From positions 215,671-279,670 of the forward strand of contig WNNJ02002588.1 in the NCBI GenBank assembly GCA_012934845.2: a stretch of DNA of 64,000 bases. Direction: 5' to 3'. Source of the stretch: Pomphorhynchus laevis (lineage: Eukaryota; Acanthocephala; Palaeacanthocephala; Echinorhynchida; Pomphorhynchidae). The notes under the pieces are model-generated. The model had not been told where the DNA came from. It searched no databases and was given only the letters and a program-made list of their open reading frames with translations. Each line of letters opens with the position of its first letter. Position 1 is the stretch's first letter. This document shows positions 52,901 through 64,000 of the stretch, in pieces. Both the position numbers and the translations under genes were made by a program.

Positions 52901-55900
52901 ATTTAAATGATTTTTATATTTTGAGGATAAGATAATGTAGAGATTACATTCAGATTAAGGTAATTATAATCTTAGAATCAACAAATTTAACAGTATTCTG
53001 ATATGATATATCAAATAGTAGCTTTATTCTTGGAATGCCTCCACGACCCAACATCTTGTCAATTGGCTACATTATAACTTCGTCAATACAATGTTAGTAC
53101 ATTAAAATATCCGCTAACTGCGGTTAACCTCAGTTTACCTGAGGTTAACATTTAACTGAGGGTTATATATTTTATATTAAATATAAATTTAAAAATAAAT
53201 ATTTAAATCTTAAGATTGGCTACAATATTCAAGTAAATGGAAGATGAAAAGTATTTTCAATAATTTGTAATCTTGGTAATATTGAGATGACCAAATGCCA
53301 TCAGTTGATAAAAAATTTCGGAAATTTTCGCTGTTTTTATGTATTAGTCGTTTTAGATTGCTGGCCCTAAATCATAAACCATAATTTACTGCTAAATTTT
53401 AAATTTTCAGCAATAACTGAAAAAAAAGTTTATCAGAAAAAGTTTATAAAAATTTATAAAATTAAACTTTTATAAAAAGTATATAAAAGATTAAAGTTTA
53501 TCAGAAACTGATAAGGCAAGTTTCTTAAATATCTGTTTTGAAATTTATGTTTTTAATCGGAAATATCGGTTTAGAAATTTTAAATTATTTATTTGGCAAG
53601 TTAATTTTAATTAACGGTTGTTATTTATTCTAATTTAATTTTGAATCGAAATGAAATTTTGTCAACATTTATTATTTCAGGCAATAAGCGACGGCTATTC
53701 ACTTAAAGTTAAAATCGATTTCTTAGATATTAAAGATCATTTCAATGGTCAATGCAATGATTATATAAAGATATACCTGGGGATTATTCAGAATAATTCA
53801 ATCGCGATTATAGTAATTATCTTTTTGAATTATACACCATTTAATTTGAGGATTTTTTCACTTTGAGTGAACATTTTAATTTATTTAAAGAATCTTGTAG
53901 TATCGCCATATTAATTTTTATATTTTATATTCATTATAGATAGCAAAATTATCGTTTCTTCTGCCTTAAAAGTACAAATAAATTCTACGTATAAGCTGCT
54001 ACAGCTTGTAGCAGCTTTTTTATTCTTGTTATGTAAATTCTAACAAAGTACAAGCTGCTACAGTACAATTTATTTGCCTTTAACGGAAATAATTATTATA
54101 TTTAATAATAATTAATTATAATTAATAATTATTAATTAATTTTAATTTTTTATTTGTGTTTATTTATTAATAATATTTCTTTATTTGTTTTTCTTAAAAA
54201 GATCAGTTGTCTTAAAAGGCAATAATTATTTTATTGTTTAACATATGCGCTCCCTGGCATATTATGCTGGTAGATACGGAATTAATAGATTTGTTAAAAA
54301 TTAGATGGATTTTAAATAACTCTAAATTTTTAGGAGCACATATAATGATCCGTTATGAATAAGGTGACCGTTTTCTGTTTACAAAGTTTTTAAGTAGTTA
54401 TAAATCTCGGTAAACTTTGTGCTAATCTTATCTCGAGGTTTGTTAATGGCTTATGCATTACCCACCGGATTCCTTATCGTGAAGGAATATTATTATTCCT
54501 TCCTTAAATGAAGATTCGTTCAATCTTCATTTTCGATGTGCATGATGTTATGAATTGTGCATACCATTTGTTGACCGTAACCCATAATTAAATGAGACTA
54601 TCTATTTTAAATAAGACAAACAAAATATCGAATACATACGGTTTCTATAAAAAAATATCGGAAGTTACAAAAATTACTGTTTTTACAAACCATTTATTCT
54701 TTCCTTAAACACAGTTTTTAAAAGCAGCCATATATTTTTGATTTTTCAAATGTTTATTATAATTAAACGTGGTTTTCTGTAAATTTTAAATTCATGATAA
54801 AATTGGTCAAATTTTGAATTTCATTCAAATGCTACATAAGTATCCTTAGAATGCTTTTGTTTGATGTTTAGATTACTATGAAATGCTTTTATACCTTTTA
54901 AAATATGTTAATTTTGTCCTTGTCTTCCGTCTTTAATTATAAAATCTATAATATCTGTCTTAATGCTATTGTTTTTAATTTAAGCGTCGAATTTACGAGC
55001 AATATATTTTATCACATTGAATTTTACTTTCTAGAGCGACAACGGACTATGTGGTGTTTTCGTAGGAGCAAATAATACTTTTAATCATTTTATATCACCA
55101 ACGGGTATCGTAACAGTGCTATTTAGGTAAAGCTTCAAACTAATTTTCAATTTGATTATATTTGATTATAATTTTCAAATATTTTGTTTGTAATGTCCCG
55201 TTTTTATCTAATTTATTTTGAGAAGAGATATCTTCAAAGTAAATGGCTTTAATAATCCTTTATGTAATAAAGGATTATTTAATAAATAATTGAGTTATAA
55301 CTATTTATAAATATTCATTTATAGCCACTATTTATAGCCACGTGCAAGTGCATGGCAAACTCTTTCAACCTATTTTTTCAATCAGTTGTAATAATTTTAG
55401 TTATATTTACATATTATATTTTAGTTATATTTACATCTGTTGTGGCCAACAGATGCTTAAGGTAATACCGATCAATCTTGGTCTTAATTACAATCGTTAT
55501 ACATTTGTTGATCAATTTACTATTGAATGAATGTAAATTAATGTAATTTACCATTGCTAATGTGGCCTGCTATTATACATCATTTATACACCATACATTG
55601 GAATTTACCCTCCCCCAACTTGACATCTTACAATTGCACCTTAATGTGATTTGCACATAAAATTTGCTTTTTAAAATCGATATAAATTATGACTAAAGCC
55701 TTACCCTTACTTCCATAAATTTACGCTAGGTCATTATGGATTAGACAATCGTCGTATTTAGATTTGCTGTGAATATTAAGACATTTAAAATGTAAACAAT
55801 CAAATAAATACTAGATATTCAAATTCTGTAATACAAGATATTACAGAATTATTAATAATTATTATAATTATTAATAATTATTTATAATTATTAATAATTA

Positions 55901-58468
55901 ATAATATTTTTTAAGAATATTAATAATATTAACTATATTTCTTAATAATATTAACTATATTTTCTTTTATATTTTGTCGAAGCCGAGAGGCGCGATGGCG
56001 ATAAATTTTCTCTTCATTATTATTAATTATTATTAAAAGGTCATAAATCCGCCGGTTAGATCAATTATGCGTCGAACAGTTAAAGTCCACTATTGATATT
56101 TTGATATTAATATTAATAATTATTGAATTATTATATTCAAATTATTATAGCCAAGCTATAATATAGTCATTTTATGAATAGTTATATTCATATTGTTTAT
56201 CGATATGAATATTTATCGATATTGTTTAATTACAAATTACAAGAAAAATTAAAGAATATTACATTATAAATGTTAATACAGCGCTTTATATTAAAAATAA
56301 TACAATTGAAGGTTTGTTACGGATGACCTTAAGTTAGATTAAGAAGTTGTAACATAATATATACATTACATATTGATTTCTTATTATATATTTCATATCT
56401 TAATCTGCTACGTAAATAAATTCCTAAATTCGGTTTGTTGAATATTCGGTTGACGAATATCTAAAATGTTATTAGTGTTTTTATACTTAGAACTGATACT
56501 GGATTACGTGGTGGTTTCGGGTTTCAACTGACAATAACAGCTTTTCGCAAAGGTTGCAAATATCGTTGTTGTCATCTGTGGTTGTTGTTATATAGACGTT
56601 TTTCTTTAAACAAATCTCAAATATTAGATTAAATGTCGTGAATATCGTAGGATTATGTAATGTGTGTCTAACTAACATTATTGTTAATATAATTAAAATA
56701 GTAATATTGTTATATTACAATATTGATATTTTTAATATTATTCCATTGCTGCTATCCTATTTGATTTAGTAGTGGACATTCATAAGAAATAATCAAATTA
56801 TTAGAAAACTATTTAAAGTCGATTTTGGAAAAGCGCCGCTATTCGATCTAAATATTATTATTTATTATATTTATTAATAATATATTATATTATTTAGAGA
56901 ATAATTTATTTATTATATATTAAATTTATTATTATATTATTTTTTCTTATATTGTTTTTATCTTTGATTTTTCTTAAATATCTATTTTAATAATATAATG
57001 ACTACCTTCCTTAATTCGTTATATTGAAACGAAGAATATGGGCTGCGGTTGACATAAGATTGAGCAACTGTAGAGAAGATAGTGACGTCAAAAAATGTCC
57101 GCTCAGATCTTGATCCTCCCAACCCATACATGAAATGACCAATCGTCCATTCGAATCTGGAATCGTTGTAGTTGATTCCATCGAAAATCCGGTCGGCACT
57201 GGAGATAATGTTGGTTCAATTTCCACACAAGGAAATAAAAAATATCTTTAAGTGGCATTTAATTTTTAAAATCAAATTACTTTATAAAATTATACTTAAT
57301 TATATTTTTAATAATTAAAGTATTAAAAATAATTACTTTGTATTACTTTTTTAACTACTAGAATTGTATGTTAATAATATATTATGTATATAATATTATT
57401 AATTATCTTATCTTTTTCAACTTTAACTTCAGAATAAAAATCAAAGAATGAAATTTTATCATATTCAGAATGATTCAGAATTAAATATTAATGATTATTG
57501 CAAAATTAAAAACGACTAAATTTAAATTTTAAGTTAAATTTAAATTTAATAAATTTAATAAATGGATAAAATTTAATAAATGAATAATCGTTTTTGCTAG
57601 TGTTCAAATTTACAGACTAATAATGATTTTAGTAGAGAGTTTAACTTAAAACTAAATTTAACGTTTGTATGCAAAACTTTGAGTTTAAATTTTTAATCGG
57701 TTTAAACTTTTTAAATTTTTTTATGAAAATTGTATGTTCAATTTTTTTATCGTGTAATTAAGTTATATTAATAGTTTTAAGTTATTTTAATATTTTCAAG
57801 TATACAATTTCTAAATTCAATTGCTTTCGTTTACTTTCTTCGTATCTATAAATTTGAAAAATTCTACTAAATGTGTCAAATTATCTTCTTTTTCAGTATC
57901 GTCTTGTTCCTTAAAATCCGTTGCATTAATGCAAATTTAAGTCTTAGTTGTAATTACATGTATTTAACATTTCATTTTCTTGTTTCATTCATTGCTTAAG
58001 TATAGGCCAAATGTGAAACTAAGAATATAATTCTGTTATAAATTATTAAAAAAAATTTGAAAGTTAATCAAACATATTTATAAACGTAAGTTATTTAAGA
58101 ACTAAATCAAAAATCAGCAATAACTTACGTTTATAACTTACTGATTTTAATATAAATATTTCGGCCGTTCGTGCAGCCCTTTTCATTTTTGCATGATATT
58201 TTTATATTTAAAAATTTAAATCTTAGAATCCTAAAAGAATATCGATGTTTTCATACATTACAATGTTTTTATTTGCAGATAATTGTTTAAAAATTCTGTT
58301 TTTAAGGTCCATCCTGTGCTACTAACGAATTTCGATGTACGAATAAGCATTGCATACATCAAGATCTAGTTTGTGATGGAGTGGATCACTGTTTCGATAA
58401 CTCGGATGAATTATTAACAAATGATAAGAGATGCGCATACGCTGTAGTTATTCGGAATAAAAGGTTTT
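49801..58468 (+). CDS. Host multi-exon gene: hydrophobic exon, CUB domain, LDL-receptor class A repeat (partial)
   Basis: Five exons with matching phases and splice signals form a partial gene. Exon 1 encodes a hydrophobic stretch (FTIIVIVPALVAFIVMM). Exons 2-4 together make one CUB domain: PCGESFYIDGAVVYSH, FFCIQSFK, YSLKVKIDFLDIKDHF, CNDYIKIYLG, GLCGVFVG, GIVTVLF, with the usual four-cysteine pattern. A later exon is a complete LDLa repeat with six cysteines and the calcium-binding DGVDHC...DNSDE ending. CUB and LDLa pairs occur in secreted or type I/II membrane proteins that bind proteins or lipoproteins. Phases are 1, 0, 0, 2 along the first four exons; the LDLa exon needs phase 1 upstream, so at least one exon (the CUB end) lies unseen between 55127 and 58306. 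No start or stop codon was found. I do not recognise the exact family. Confidence 0.75.
50185..50583. repeat. 23-24-bp minisatellite in an intron
   Basis: About 17 units alternating between CGATTTAAAAATATGCCTG and CGATTCTAAAAATACCTG followed by CTTTT. It lies wholly within the intron between the hydrophobic exon and the first CUB exon. Confidence 0.9.
50798..50958 (+). CDS. CUB/LDLa gene, exon with first CUB cysteines
   Basis: Acceptor CATTTTAG ends at 50797. The protein reads YMAKNKLDYEYRTQPCGESF, YIDGAVVYSHITIDQNYDD and LIGDKGFFCIQSFK, giving CUB cysteines 1 and 2 and the 'G.V.S......Y' pattern. The donor after AAG is GTTGTT, a weak site, but phase 0 and the domain both fit. Confidence 0.7.
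51653..51820. repeat. 68-bp tandem duplication (2.4 copies)
   Basis: Units start at 51653, 51721 and 51789, each TTATAAAAGTAGTTG-like followed by TAACAATTCAAGGTTTTATT. Intronic. The first two are nearly identical; the third is partial and diverged. Confidence 0.85.
52176..52572. mobile_element. Fold-back/MITE element, about 400 bp, in an intron
   Basis: Terminal inverted arms of about 78 bp: ATGTTTTCGGCGAAGCA... on the left and ...TGCTTCGCCGAAAACAT on the right, with GACACGCAGCC mirrored at the inner ends. Small indels separate the arms. The centre is simple AT-rich sequence. A related inner-end piece (ATTTCGGCCGTTCGTGCAGC) occurs alone at about 58160. Confidence 0.75.
53681..53812 (+). CDS. 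CUB/LDLa gene, middle CUB exon
   Basis: Acceptor TTATTTCAG ends at 53680; donor GTAATT begins at 53813. 44 codons: AISDGYSLKVKIDFLDIKDH, FNGQCNDYIKIYLG and IIQNNSIAII, with the CUB core strand pattern 'L.V...FLDI', cysteine 3 and the Asp-Tyr of 'C.DYI.IY.G'. Phase 0 on both sides. Confidence 0.8.
55035..55126 (+). CDS. CUB/LDLa gene, late CUB exon
   Basis: Acceptor TACTTTCTAG ends at 55034; donor GTAAAG at 55127. It reads SDNGLCGVFVGANNTFNHF and ISPTGIVTVLFR, with CUB cysteine 4 in 'LCG' and the strand 'GIVTVLF'. Ends in phase 2. The final CUB strand (usually ending in '..GF...Y') must be in a following exon that I could not find. Confidence 0.75.
55127..56987 (+). other. Intron of the CUB/LDLa gene
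   Basis: AT-rich, with no exon that I can support although one is required by phase (end of the CUB domain). Simple AT palindromes and TAA-rich runs around 55850-55960. Confidence 0.4.
56988..57237 (-). pseudogene. RLE-type LINE fragment, duplicate of 59986-60238
   Basis: About 250 bp identical by eye to 59986-60238 and sharing the same outer edge (TTTTAATAATATAATGAC). It encodes part of the restriction-like endonuclease (PIPDSNGRLVIS in one frame, AQSYVNRSPYSSFQYNELRK in another). It includes the same frame change as the larger copy. Confidence 0.85.
57238..58306 (+). other. Intron of the CUB/LDLa gene
   Basis: AT-rich. A short inverted repeat (TATAAACGTAAGTTATT / AATAACTTACGTTTATA) lies at about 58079-58136, next to a remnant of the fold-back family (58155-58185). 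Confidence 0.4.
58307..58468 (+). CDS. CUB/LDLa gene, LDL-receptor class A exon
   Basis: Acceptor GTTTTTAAG ends at 58306; a consensus donor GTAAGT begins at 58469. It reads PSCATNEFRCTNKHCIHQ, DLVCDGVDHCFDNSDE and LLTNDKRCAYAVVIRNKRF. The six LDLa cysteines and the acidic calcium-site residues (D..D....D.SDE) are all present, so the repeat should fold. Confidence 0.85.
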
Positions 58469-58809
58469 GTAAGTTGACTATTTGCACGAAAATTGCATTT
58501 TTAATTTAGTACAGACAAGTGCCTATTTAAAAATAACCATTTGAATATTTACTCGAAACATACCAGTTTAATTAAACATAAATGATTAATTATTTGATTT
58601 TTTAATTTGTTTTATGTTTTTAATTTAGTTTTTATTATTTTCAAGTTTATGGTGCTTGTGCGCATTTAAAATAATAAAATTAATTTTATAAAGTTTAATA
58701 AAATTTCTAAAATTAAAATCTTGGATTTAATTGTTTTATCAAAATGTTAGATTTATAATGTTTTAGCAATTAATAATATTAATTAATAAATATAAGTATT
58801 ATAATATAT

Positions 58810-59462
58810 AAATATTATATATTAATTAATTATAATATATAATTATATATATTAATTATATATAATTAATTATTAATTAATTCGATAATATAAATATTAT
58901 CGAATTTTATTACACAAAACTCTTTTAGAAAGACTTGTTTTAAAATAACCTTTGGGAATTTTGTTAGGTTTTTAATCTTGAATTAACTCTTTATATATAA
59001 ACTCTTTTAGAAAGACTTGTTTTTCGAAATTTACGAATATTAATAGAATATTGTTAATATAATATTAACGAACATTAATTTAGGAATTAATGTTAATTCC
59101 TAAATGTAGTATTGTATACAAATATATTATATATTTTATATTGATATATAAATATTAATATATTTAATATAAGTTAGTATAAAACATATTGCATATTTGA
59201 TGTGCAATTATAATAGATTTTGCTCACACAAATTGAAAAGCATTTACGAATCAAATATATAAATATTATATATTTATATTAAATATATATTTAATTATAT
59301 ATTATAATTAATTATAATATATAATTATATATATTAATTATATATAATTAATTATTAATTAATTCGATAATATAAATATTATCGAATTTTATTACACAAA
59401 ACTCTTTTAAAAAGACTTGTTTTAAAATAACCTTTGGGAATTTTGTTAGGTTTTTAATCTTG
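58810..59462. repeat. Direct duplication of a roughly 180-bp AT-rich unit
   Basis: 58815-58982 and 59295-59462 are near-identical, from TAATTATAATATATAATTAT through ATTCGATAATATAAATATTATCGAAT to GGGAATTTTGTTAGG and TTTTTAATCTTGA. A third partial match (ACTCTTTTAGAAAGACTTGT) is at about 59000. Each unit holds the palindrome TTCGATAATA/TATTATCGAA. Confidence 0.8.
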
Positions 59463-59985
59463 ACGAAATTTACGAATCGTCTTTAAAAGGTTCGTTTTAA
59501 CTTTGCGAATTCAAATCGACTTTATTAAGCAAATATAACTAAGTCGATAAGGATTTAATTAAAAATAAAAATCGTTCATATCAGTATTTATGTATCATTT
59601 TTCGTCCATCTACAAAGTTAAACAACGAATTAGATAATGCAAATAAAGGATTAATTTAAATTGGTTATGATCGGCTTGACTTTTTAAACATAACAAATAA
59701 AACACCGAATTCATGTATCAAATCTTTAATGTTTATTATGTATTAATAACTTTGGTTAGTAATCAAAATACTTTAAGTACATGAAATGCTTGCCTTTGAT
59801 AAACACTATAAAAAAATAGAAATTATTGTTCAGTTTGGTATTCGCTTTTAGAATTTTAAGCAATTACTTTAATTGCTTGAATTACTTTATTTACTCATTA
59901 TTTATTTTATTTACTTTATTACTTTAATTACTCAATAGTAATTTAAGTAATTTATTATTAATTACTTAATAATAATTAATTATTA
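59463..59985. other. AT-rich non-coding interval
   Basis: Nothing recognised apart from simple AT-rich palindromic runs. Further exons of the CUB/LDLa gene would be expected from here on, but none is visible. Confidence 0.4.
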
Positions 59986-62610
59986 ATTTTAATAATATAA
60001 TGACTACCTTCCTTAATTCGTTATATTGAAACGAAGAATATGGGCTGCGGTTGACATAAGATTGAGCAACTGTAGAGAAGATAGTGACGTCAAAAAATGT
60101 CCGCTCAGATCTTGATCCTCCCAACCCATACATGAAATGACCAATCGTCCATTCGAATCTGGAATCGTTGTAGTTGATTCCATCGAAAATCCGGTCGGCA
60201 CTGGAGATAATGTTGGTTCAATTTCCACACAAGGAAATACTTCCGAAATGATGCTTGCTATTAAATTACGAATCAAATCGTGCCTGATCGTAGGAAGCCC
60301 GCCTTTCTTGCAGCTTATAGCGTGTGGCATATCTAAACTTAAACCGCACTTGCACAAGGTCTTGACTAAATCTACTGGAGTCCATCCATATCGGGTAAAA
60401 ATAGCATCCTTAAACTCACGAGGAGACAATCGGAAATTATCGATTGATAACGGTTACGTACTTAGCCAGGAAGAAGCGCCGTCCCGACAAATATGCGCAA
60501 GGCGGTTGGCGATAAAAAGGATCAGTTAATAGGCGTGATTGGTGTAGTCTATTATGAAATGAGGTGATTCAATTAAATGTAAGACGGCATAGTTCAATTC
60601 CTTGAATTTTGCGGAGCTCATTTTCTTCCCATTCCGGTTTCGTAGGTTTCGCACATCGTCTGTAAGCTGTAATAGTCTAAGGAAGCTGTAAACGTTGGAT
60701 CATATATTCCTAATCCTCCTAACTTTACCGGCATGGTGAGAATCAAATTCCAATTGTCATCTATATTTTGATTTAGTAGGGCTGGGATCAATTCATTCTT
60801 TTTCTCATCAATATAAGTTGGGTCAATTCAGACTCTTTGCATAGTATAGCGCGATTGTAGTAGCTCCATTTCATCTGAACAGATTTAGTGAGGCCTACAT
60901 ATGCGATATGGGGGTCAACTTCGGCCACTTGGCATAGTCGCCTGATTGAAGCCATCCACTTGAATGTGTGAAGTCGAGACGTAGGCTGGGGTACCCATGG
61001 GAATACCAAGAATCTTGATTCCAGTTGTATTCGTATTAATATTTTCACTAGGAAGCTACTCCTTGTTCAGTGTTACGTGAGATAACAGCTGGGTTTTGAT
61101 GCCATTTATGAAATAACCATTATCCGAACCAATGTTTGTTAAAATATCCCAAACACGCTTGAGATCATCGATAGTACCTACAAAAGTAGCATCATCGGCG
61201 AACCACCTTTGGATTACGTTCGGTACGGTCATATGAATTTTGTTAATAATTGGTAGGGATGCCATTGAAAATCCGGCCATAGCAAAGGGGTCACCCTGAG
61301 TAAACCCTTTAGAGGACATAATACTGGCACCACCTAAAACCATTTCAGCTGGAGAAGCGTATATATTTTGAAGAGCGCAAGATAATGCAGTACAAATATA
61401 TTCGATATTGTGAAGTGCAACCTTTCTATTTATTCGGTTGAACGCATTGGACGCATCAACAGTCCAACAGGCAAACGTTCGGATCGGAGTTATACGCTTT
61501 TTGTAATGAGTGAGTAGCAAAGTCGATGCCACTCTTCTGGGACGCAGCTAGCTGATTGAGTCCAGCAACATCTTGCATGTCAAATTTTATTATATCTAAG
61601 ATTGTCTTACATAATATTCTCCTCGCAACATCGCAAACACCAATTGGCCTCACACCTCCATTCTTCTTTTTGAGAGCAACAAGTCTGCATGCAACAAAAG
61701 CATCTAGTGTTCCCGATGGAATTATATCGATGGACAGTCGTATGGCTAAATCTGCAAGCGACTTTGCAAGAACACGAGAACTGGATCCGTAATTAGTAAG
61801 CATACATCACCATGCAATCGAGTCAAGTCCTGATGGACCCGCACTTCCTTTGGTCCTTTTAGATGCACGAATAATGTCACATTCGTTTATGTTTGCAAAA
61901 CGTGATGGATGGTGCATCGGCATATTCGGAAATGGTTGACTTGGCATTACACTAGGTACACCATCCTTAGCATTGGGATGGAGATCATTGAGTATATCTT
62001 TAACTGAGATTCCGTTTACCATTTCATCTGGTGAAAGTACACCCAAATCGTTATTTTCCTCCAGAATTCTCGTTGCCGAACTTACTTTCCCTCTTGACAT
62101 CAAACTTTGATACACGGATTTCCAGTTTCTTGGGCTCGATTTACTAATTTTATGCATAATAACTCCTTGTAGATATTGGGCCTCTTCAAATAATTCCTTG
62201 AATTTATTTTGGTTCCAAAGTATCAGTCGTCGTTCAAGCGCTTTACGAATAAATGCAACTTTGTGAGTTTGTATTTGTTGTAGCATACACTGAGAGAAGA
62301 CGACCGCCGACTTGATAGCGTCATGTTCATTGTGTAAGCCATGAGCGACTTCAGCATAAAATGAGGCTAATTTTAGAATTATCTCGTTGCTAGCTGAACA
62401 TTTCGGAAGAGCCATCAAATTAGGTTTCCATTGAATTACAGTGGTGTAGTAATCCACAGGTGATGTTGCTTGTTGGATTCGATTTGCCAATACTGTGTAA
62501 CTAGACGCACCAGATATACCATTCTCGTTTGAGGGAGGATCCGTTTGCAATACGTTTTCATGTGCCGTGTGAGTTGGATGCTGTAAATGTTCAGTCTTGG
62601 AGGGTTGCAA
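59986..62610 (-). pseudogene. CXC/RLE-type LINE, second copy (decayed)
   Basis: Same protein family as 30176-33254. In order on the minus strand: WKPNLMALPKCSASNEI, NGISVKDILNDLHPNA and KGSAGPSGLDS (62610-61807); an in-frame TGA just after DSIAW, at a codon that is Arg in copy 1; RLVALKKKNGGVRPIGV (61690 region); after one frame change TVDASNAFNRINRK, GFTQGDPFAMAGFSM and RWFADDATFVG (61460-61190); then a broken thumb region (61048-60440) and RYGWTPVDLVKTLCKCG with DMPHAISCKKGGLPTIRHD (60390-60270). The N-terminal cysteine cluster is missing, as is the last part of the endonuclease. It differs clearly from copy 1, so it is older or a different subfamily. Confidence 0.85.
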
Positions 62611-62673
62611 TATTATAATACTAATATTATATTATAATATACTAATATTAATATTAGCAATTATTGGTTACAT

Positions 62674-63960
62674 ATGTTTAACTCGTTTCTATGTGGAGAT
62701 CCGCTACCTCAGGAATGGAGAGAGGGAATGGTGAAGGTTCTTTATAAAGGTAAGGGTAATAGATATCTCCTGATTCCTATCGTGGTATATCGCTCCTGAA
62801 TCATTCATATAAACTCTTGACGCAGATCGTTTGTATACGACTAATTAGATATCGGCAACATTTACTTCCATTTGAGCAATATGGATTTCGACAAGGCAGA
62901 AGTACGAGTGATGCTCTGAGAGTTTTACGAGCACTTGTAATAGAAAAGTTTGAAGCGCATAAATCACTCTACACGATCTTTGTGGACTTTGAGAAGGCTT
63001 TTGATTCCATAGATCGAAACTTATTATTGAGAAAGGTTGAACATGGCGCTAAAGTATATGGCCGCTTTCTTCAACTTATAAGCAGCATCCTTCAACCAAG
63101 TTCACTTAGAATATTTGACGGGATTCAGTTTTCACAATCCTTTTGCGTAAACCGTGGTGTCTTGCAAGGAGATCCTCTTAGCCCCCTACTTTTTGCTTTC
63201 TTCGTTATGGACCTCCCAAACTGCCTATGTCGAAATTCGAATAGGGTATGGTCAGTGATGTATGCAGATGATCTTGCCATAGTGTCGGATACTATATCCT
63301 CTTCTCAAAGAGCCTTAGATGCGTTGTATCATTATTGTACATCTAACAAAATGAAGGTTAACATCGAAAAGACCAAAGTCGTCAAGTTTCGTAAGGGTGG
63401 TCCACGGTGCAAGCATGATCAGCTTACATTTCATAACGAGCCGCTGGAATTTTCGCGTTCGTATACTTATCTAGGAATGTACCTCACTTCGCGTTGGAGT
63501 TTTGTTGATCACTTGGAACGCAAGGCGACAAAAATAATTACGGCAACGAGTTTGATCCATAATCTGGGGAGTCTCTCTTTCGAGGGTGCATTGAGGTATT
63601 TCAGAGTCATGTTGTTGCCCATTTCATGCAGCTCGACAGATGTCAGGCAAGATTCTTAAAGCGCATAGTGGGAGTTTCACCAAAGACATCATCCACACTA
63701 GTTTCTACCTTGGCAGCTGTCCCCCTTTATCCGTATATCTGCGCAGTCTTCTTAATATGGTCGAAACTGTTAATTATACTGCAAATCTAGAAATATTTAA
63801 CAAGAAAGTATCGGGGATTGATCCGGAACACTTTTTAACGCCAGTTGCCTGTCAACAGCATTGGAAAAATTCACACAATTGTAAGCGGCCATTGGTTTGG
63901 CGTTTCTCTACTGATGGGTATCACGATAAGATTTGTCGTATAATTAATAATTATAATAAA
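62674..63960 (+). pseudogene. Another LINE reverse transcriptase
   Basis: Begins MFNSFLCGDPLPQEWREGMV and VKVLYKGKGN (62674-62760); one frame change; then DSYRGISLLNHSYKLLTQIV (62772 onward), EQYGFRQGRSTSDALRVL, IFVDFEKAFDSIDRNLLL, NRGVLQGDPLSPLLFAFFV, VMYADDLAIVSDTI and MKVNIEKTKVVKF, open to 63659. After another frame change LDRCQARFLKRIVGVSPKTS continues the C-terminal domain. The catalytic FEKAFD and YADD blocks are intact. The RT start and any endonuclease are missing (5'-truncated at about 62674). It ends in AT-rich (ATAATAATTA-type) sequence. Clade not resolved; it is not one of the CR1 copies. Confidence 0.8.
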
Positions 63961-64000
63961 TAATTGATATAATAAATATAACTAATATAATCATATATTA

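Larger units (their letters stand above)
51000..53680 (+). other. Intron of the CUB/LDLa gene
   Basis: AT-rich intron with a tandem duplication (51653), a fold-back element (52176-52572) and short AT palindromes. No exon-like reading with a domain was found. Confidence 0.5.

Noticed and set aside
62674-63960. Assignment of this RT to the CR1 family
   Set aside because: RT blocks (VDFEKAFDSIDR, GVLQGDPLSPLLF, YADDLAIVSD) and the C-terminal QARFLKRIVG block differ from all CR1 copies here.

Overview
The window is AT-rich DNA from an animal nuclear genome. Two host loci can be read. One is an intronless RPB4/POLR2D gene (RNA polymerase II subunit 4), present twice in a segmental duplication at 7.0-8.6 kb and 14.2-15.8 kb. 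The other is a spread-out multi-exon gene on the + strand (49.8-58.5 kb) encoding a hydrophobic exon, a CUB domain and an LDL-receptor class A repeat. CUB and LDLa modules, long AT-rich introns and spliced exons point to a metazoan. I cannot place the species; an AT-rich, LINE-loaded invertebrate fits best.

Most of the rest is non-LTR retrotransposon (LINE) sequence in nested and inverted arrangements. Four types are visible. (1) CR1-like elements with ORF1 (half-PHD-like zinc motif plus RRM-like domain) and ORF2 (APE-type endonuclease plus reverse transcriptase): a copy with both ORFs open at 36.84-41.14 kb (-), a near-complete copy at 22.4-26.8 kb (+), a copy with open ORF2 but truncated ORF1 at 26.85-30.08 kb (+), and many fossils (11.9-14.2, 15.8-16.5, 16.5-20.6, 21.1-22.4 kb). 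A C-rich, Ser/Pro-rich relative (family A) is scattered at 1-5.2, 34.5-35.2, 42-43 and 44.4-45.4 kb. (2) An element with an N-terminal CXC-like cysteine cluster, RT, a zinc knuckle and a restriction-like endonuclease domain: nearly intact at 30.08-33.56 kb (-), degraded at 60-62.6 kb (-), and a small fragment at 57 kb. (3) A Jockey/I-like element with a three-zinc-knuckle ORF1 at 46.5-49.4 kb (-). (4) A further LINE RT at 62.7-63.96 kb (+).

Between these lie fold-back MITE-like elements (6.8, 16.1, 34.2, 52.2 kb), a tRNA-derived SINE (33.7 kb, partial copy at 41.4 kb), family-specific minisatellites and long AT-rich stretches with no gene.

The most interesting patterns are: (a) short tandem arrays just upstream of the first ORF in several unrelated LINE families; (b) a GAGC/GCTC-type hairpin plus (TAA)n tail at LINE 3' ends; (c) the CXC/RLE element sitting with a 15-bp target-site duplication between the hairpin and tail of a CR1 copy; (d) two RPB4 copies with identical coding sequence but diverged flanks; and (e) one-base excesses in C-runs coinciding with frame breaks in three otherwise open LINE frames.
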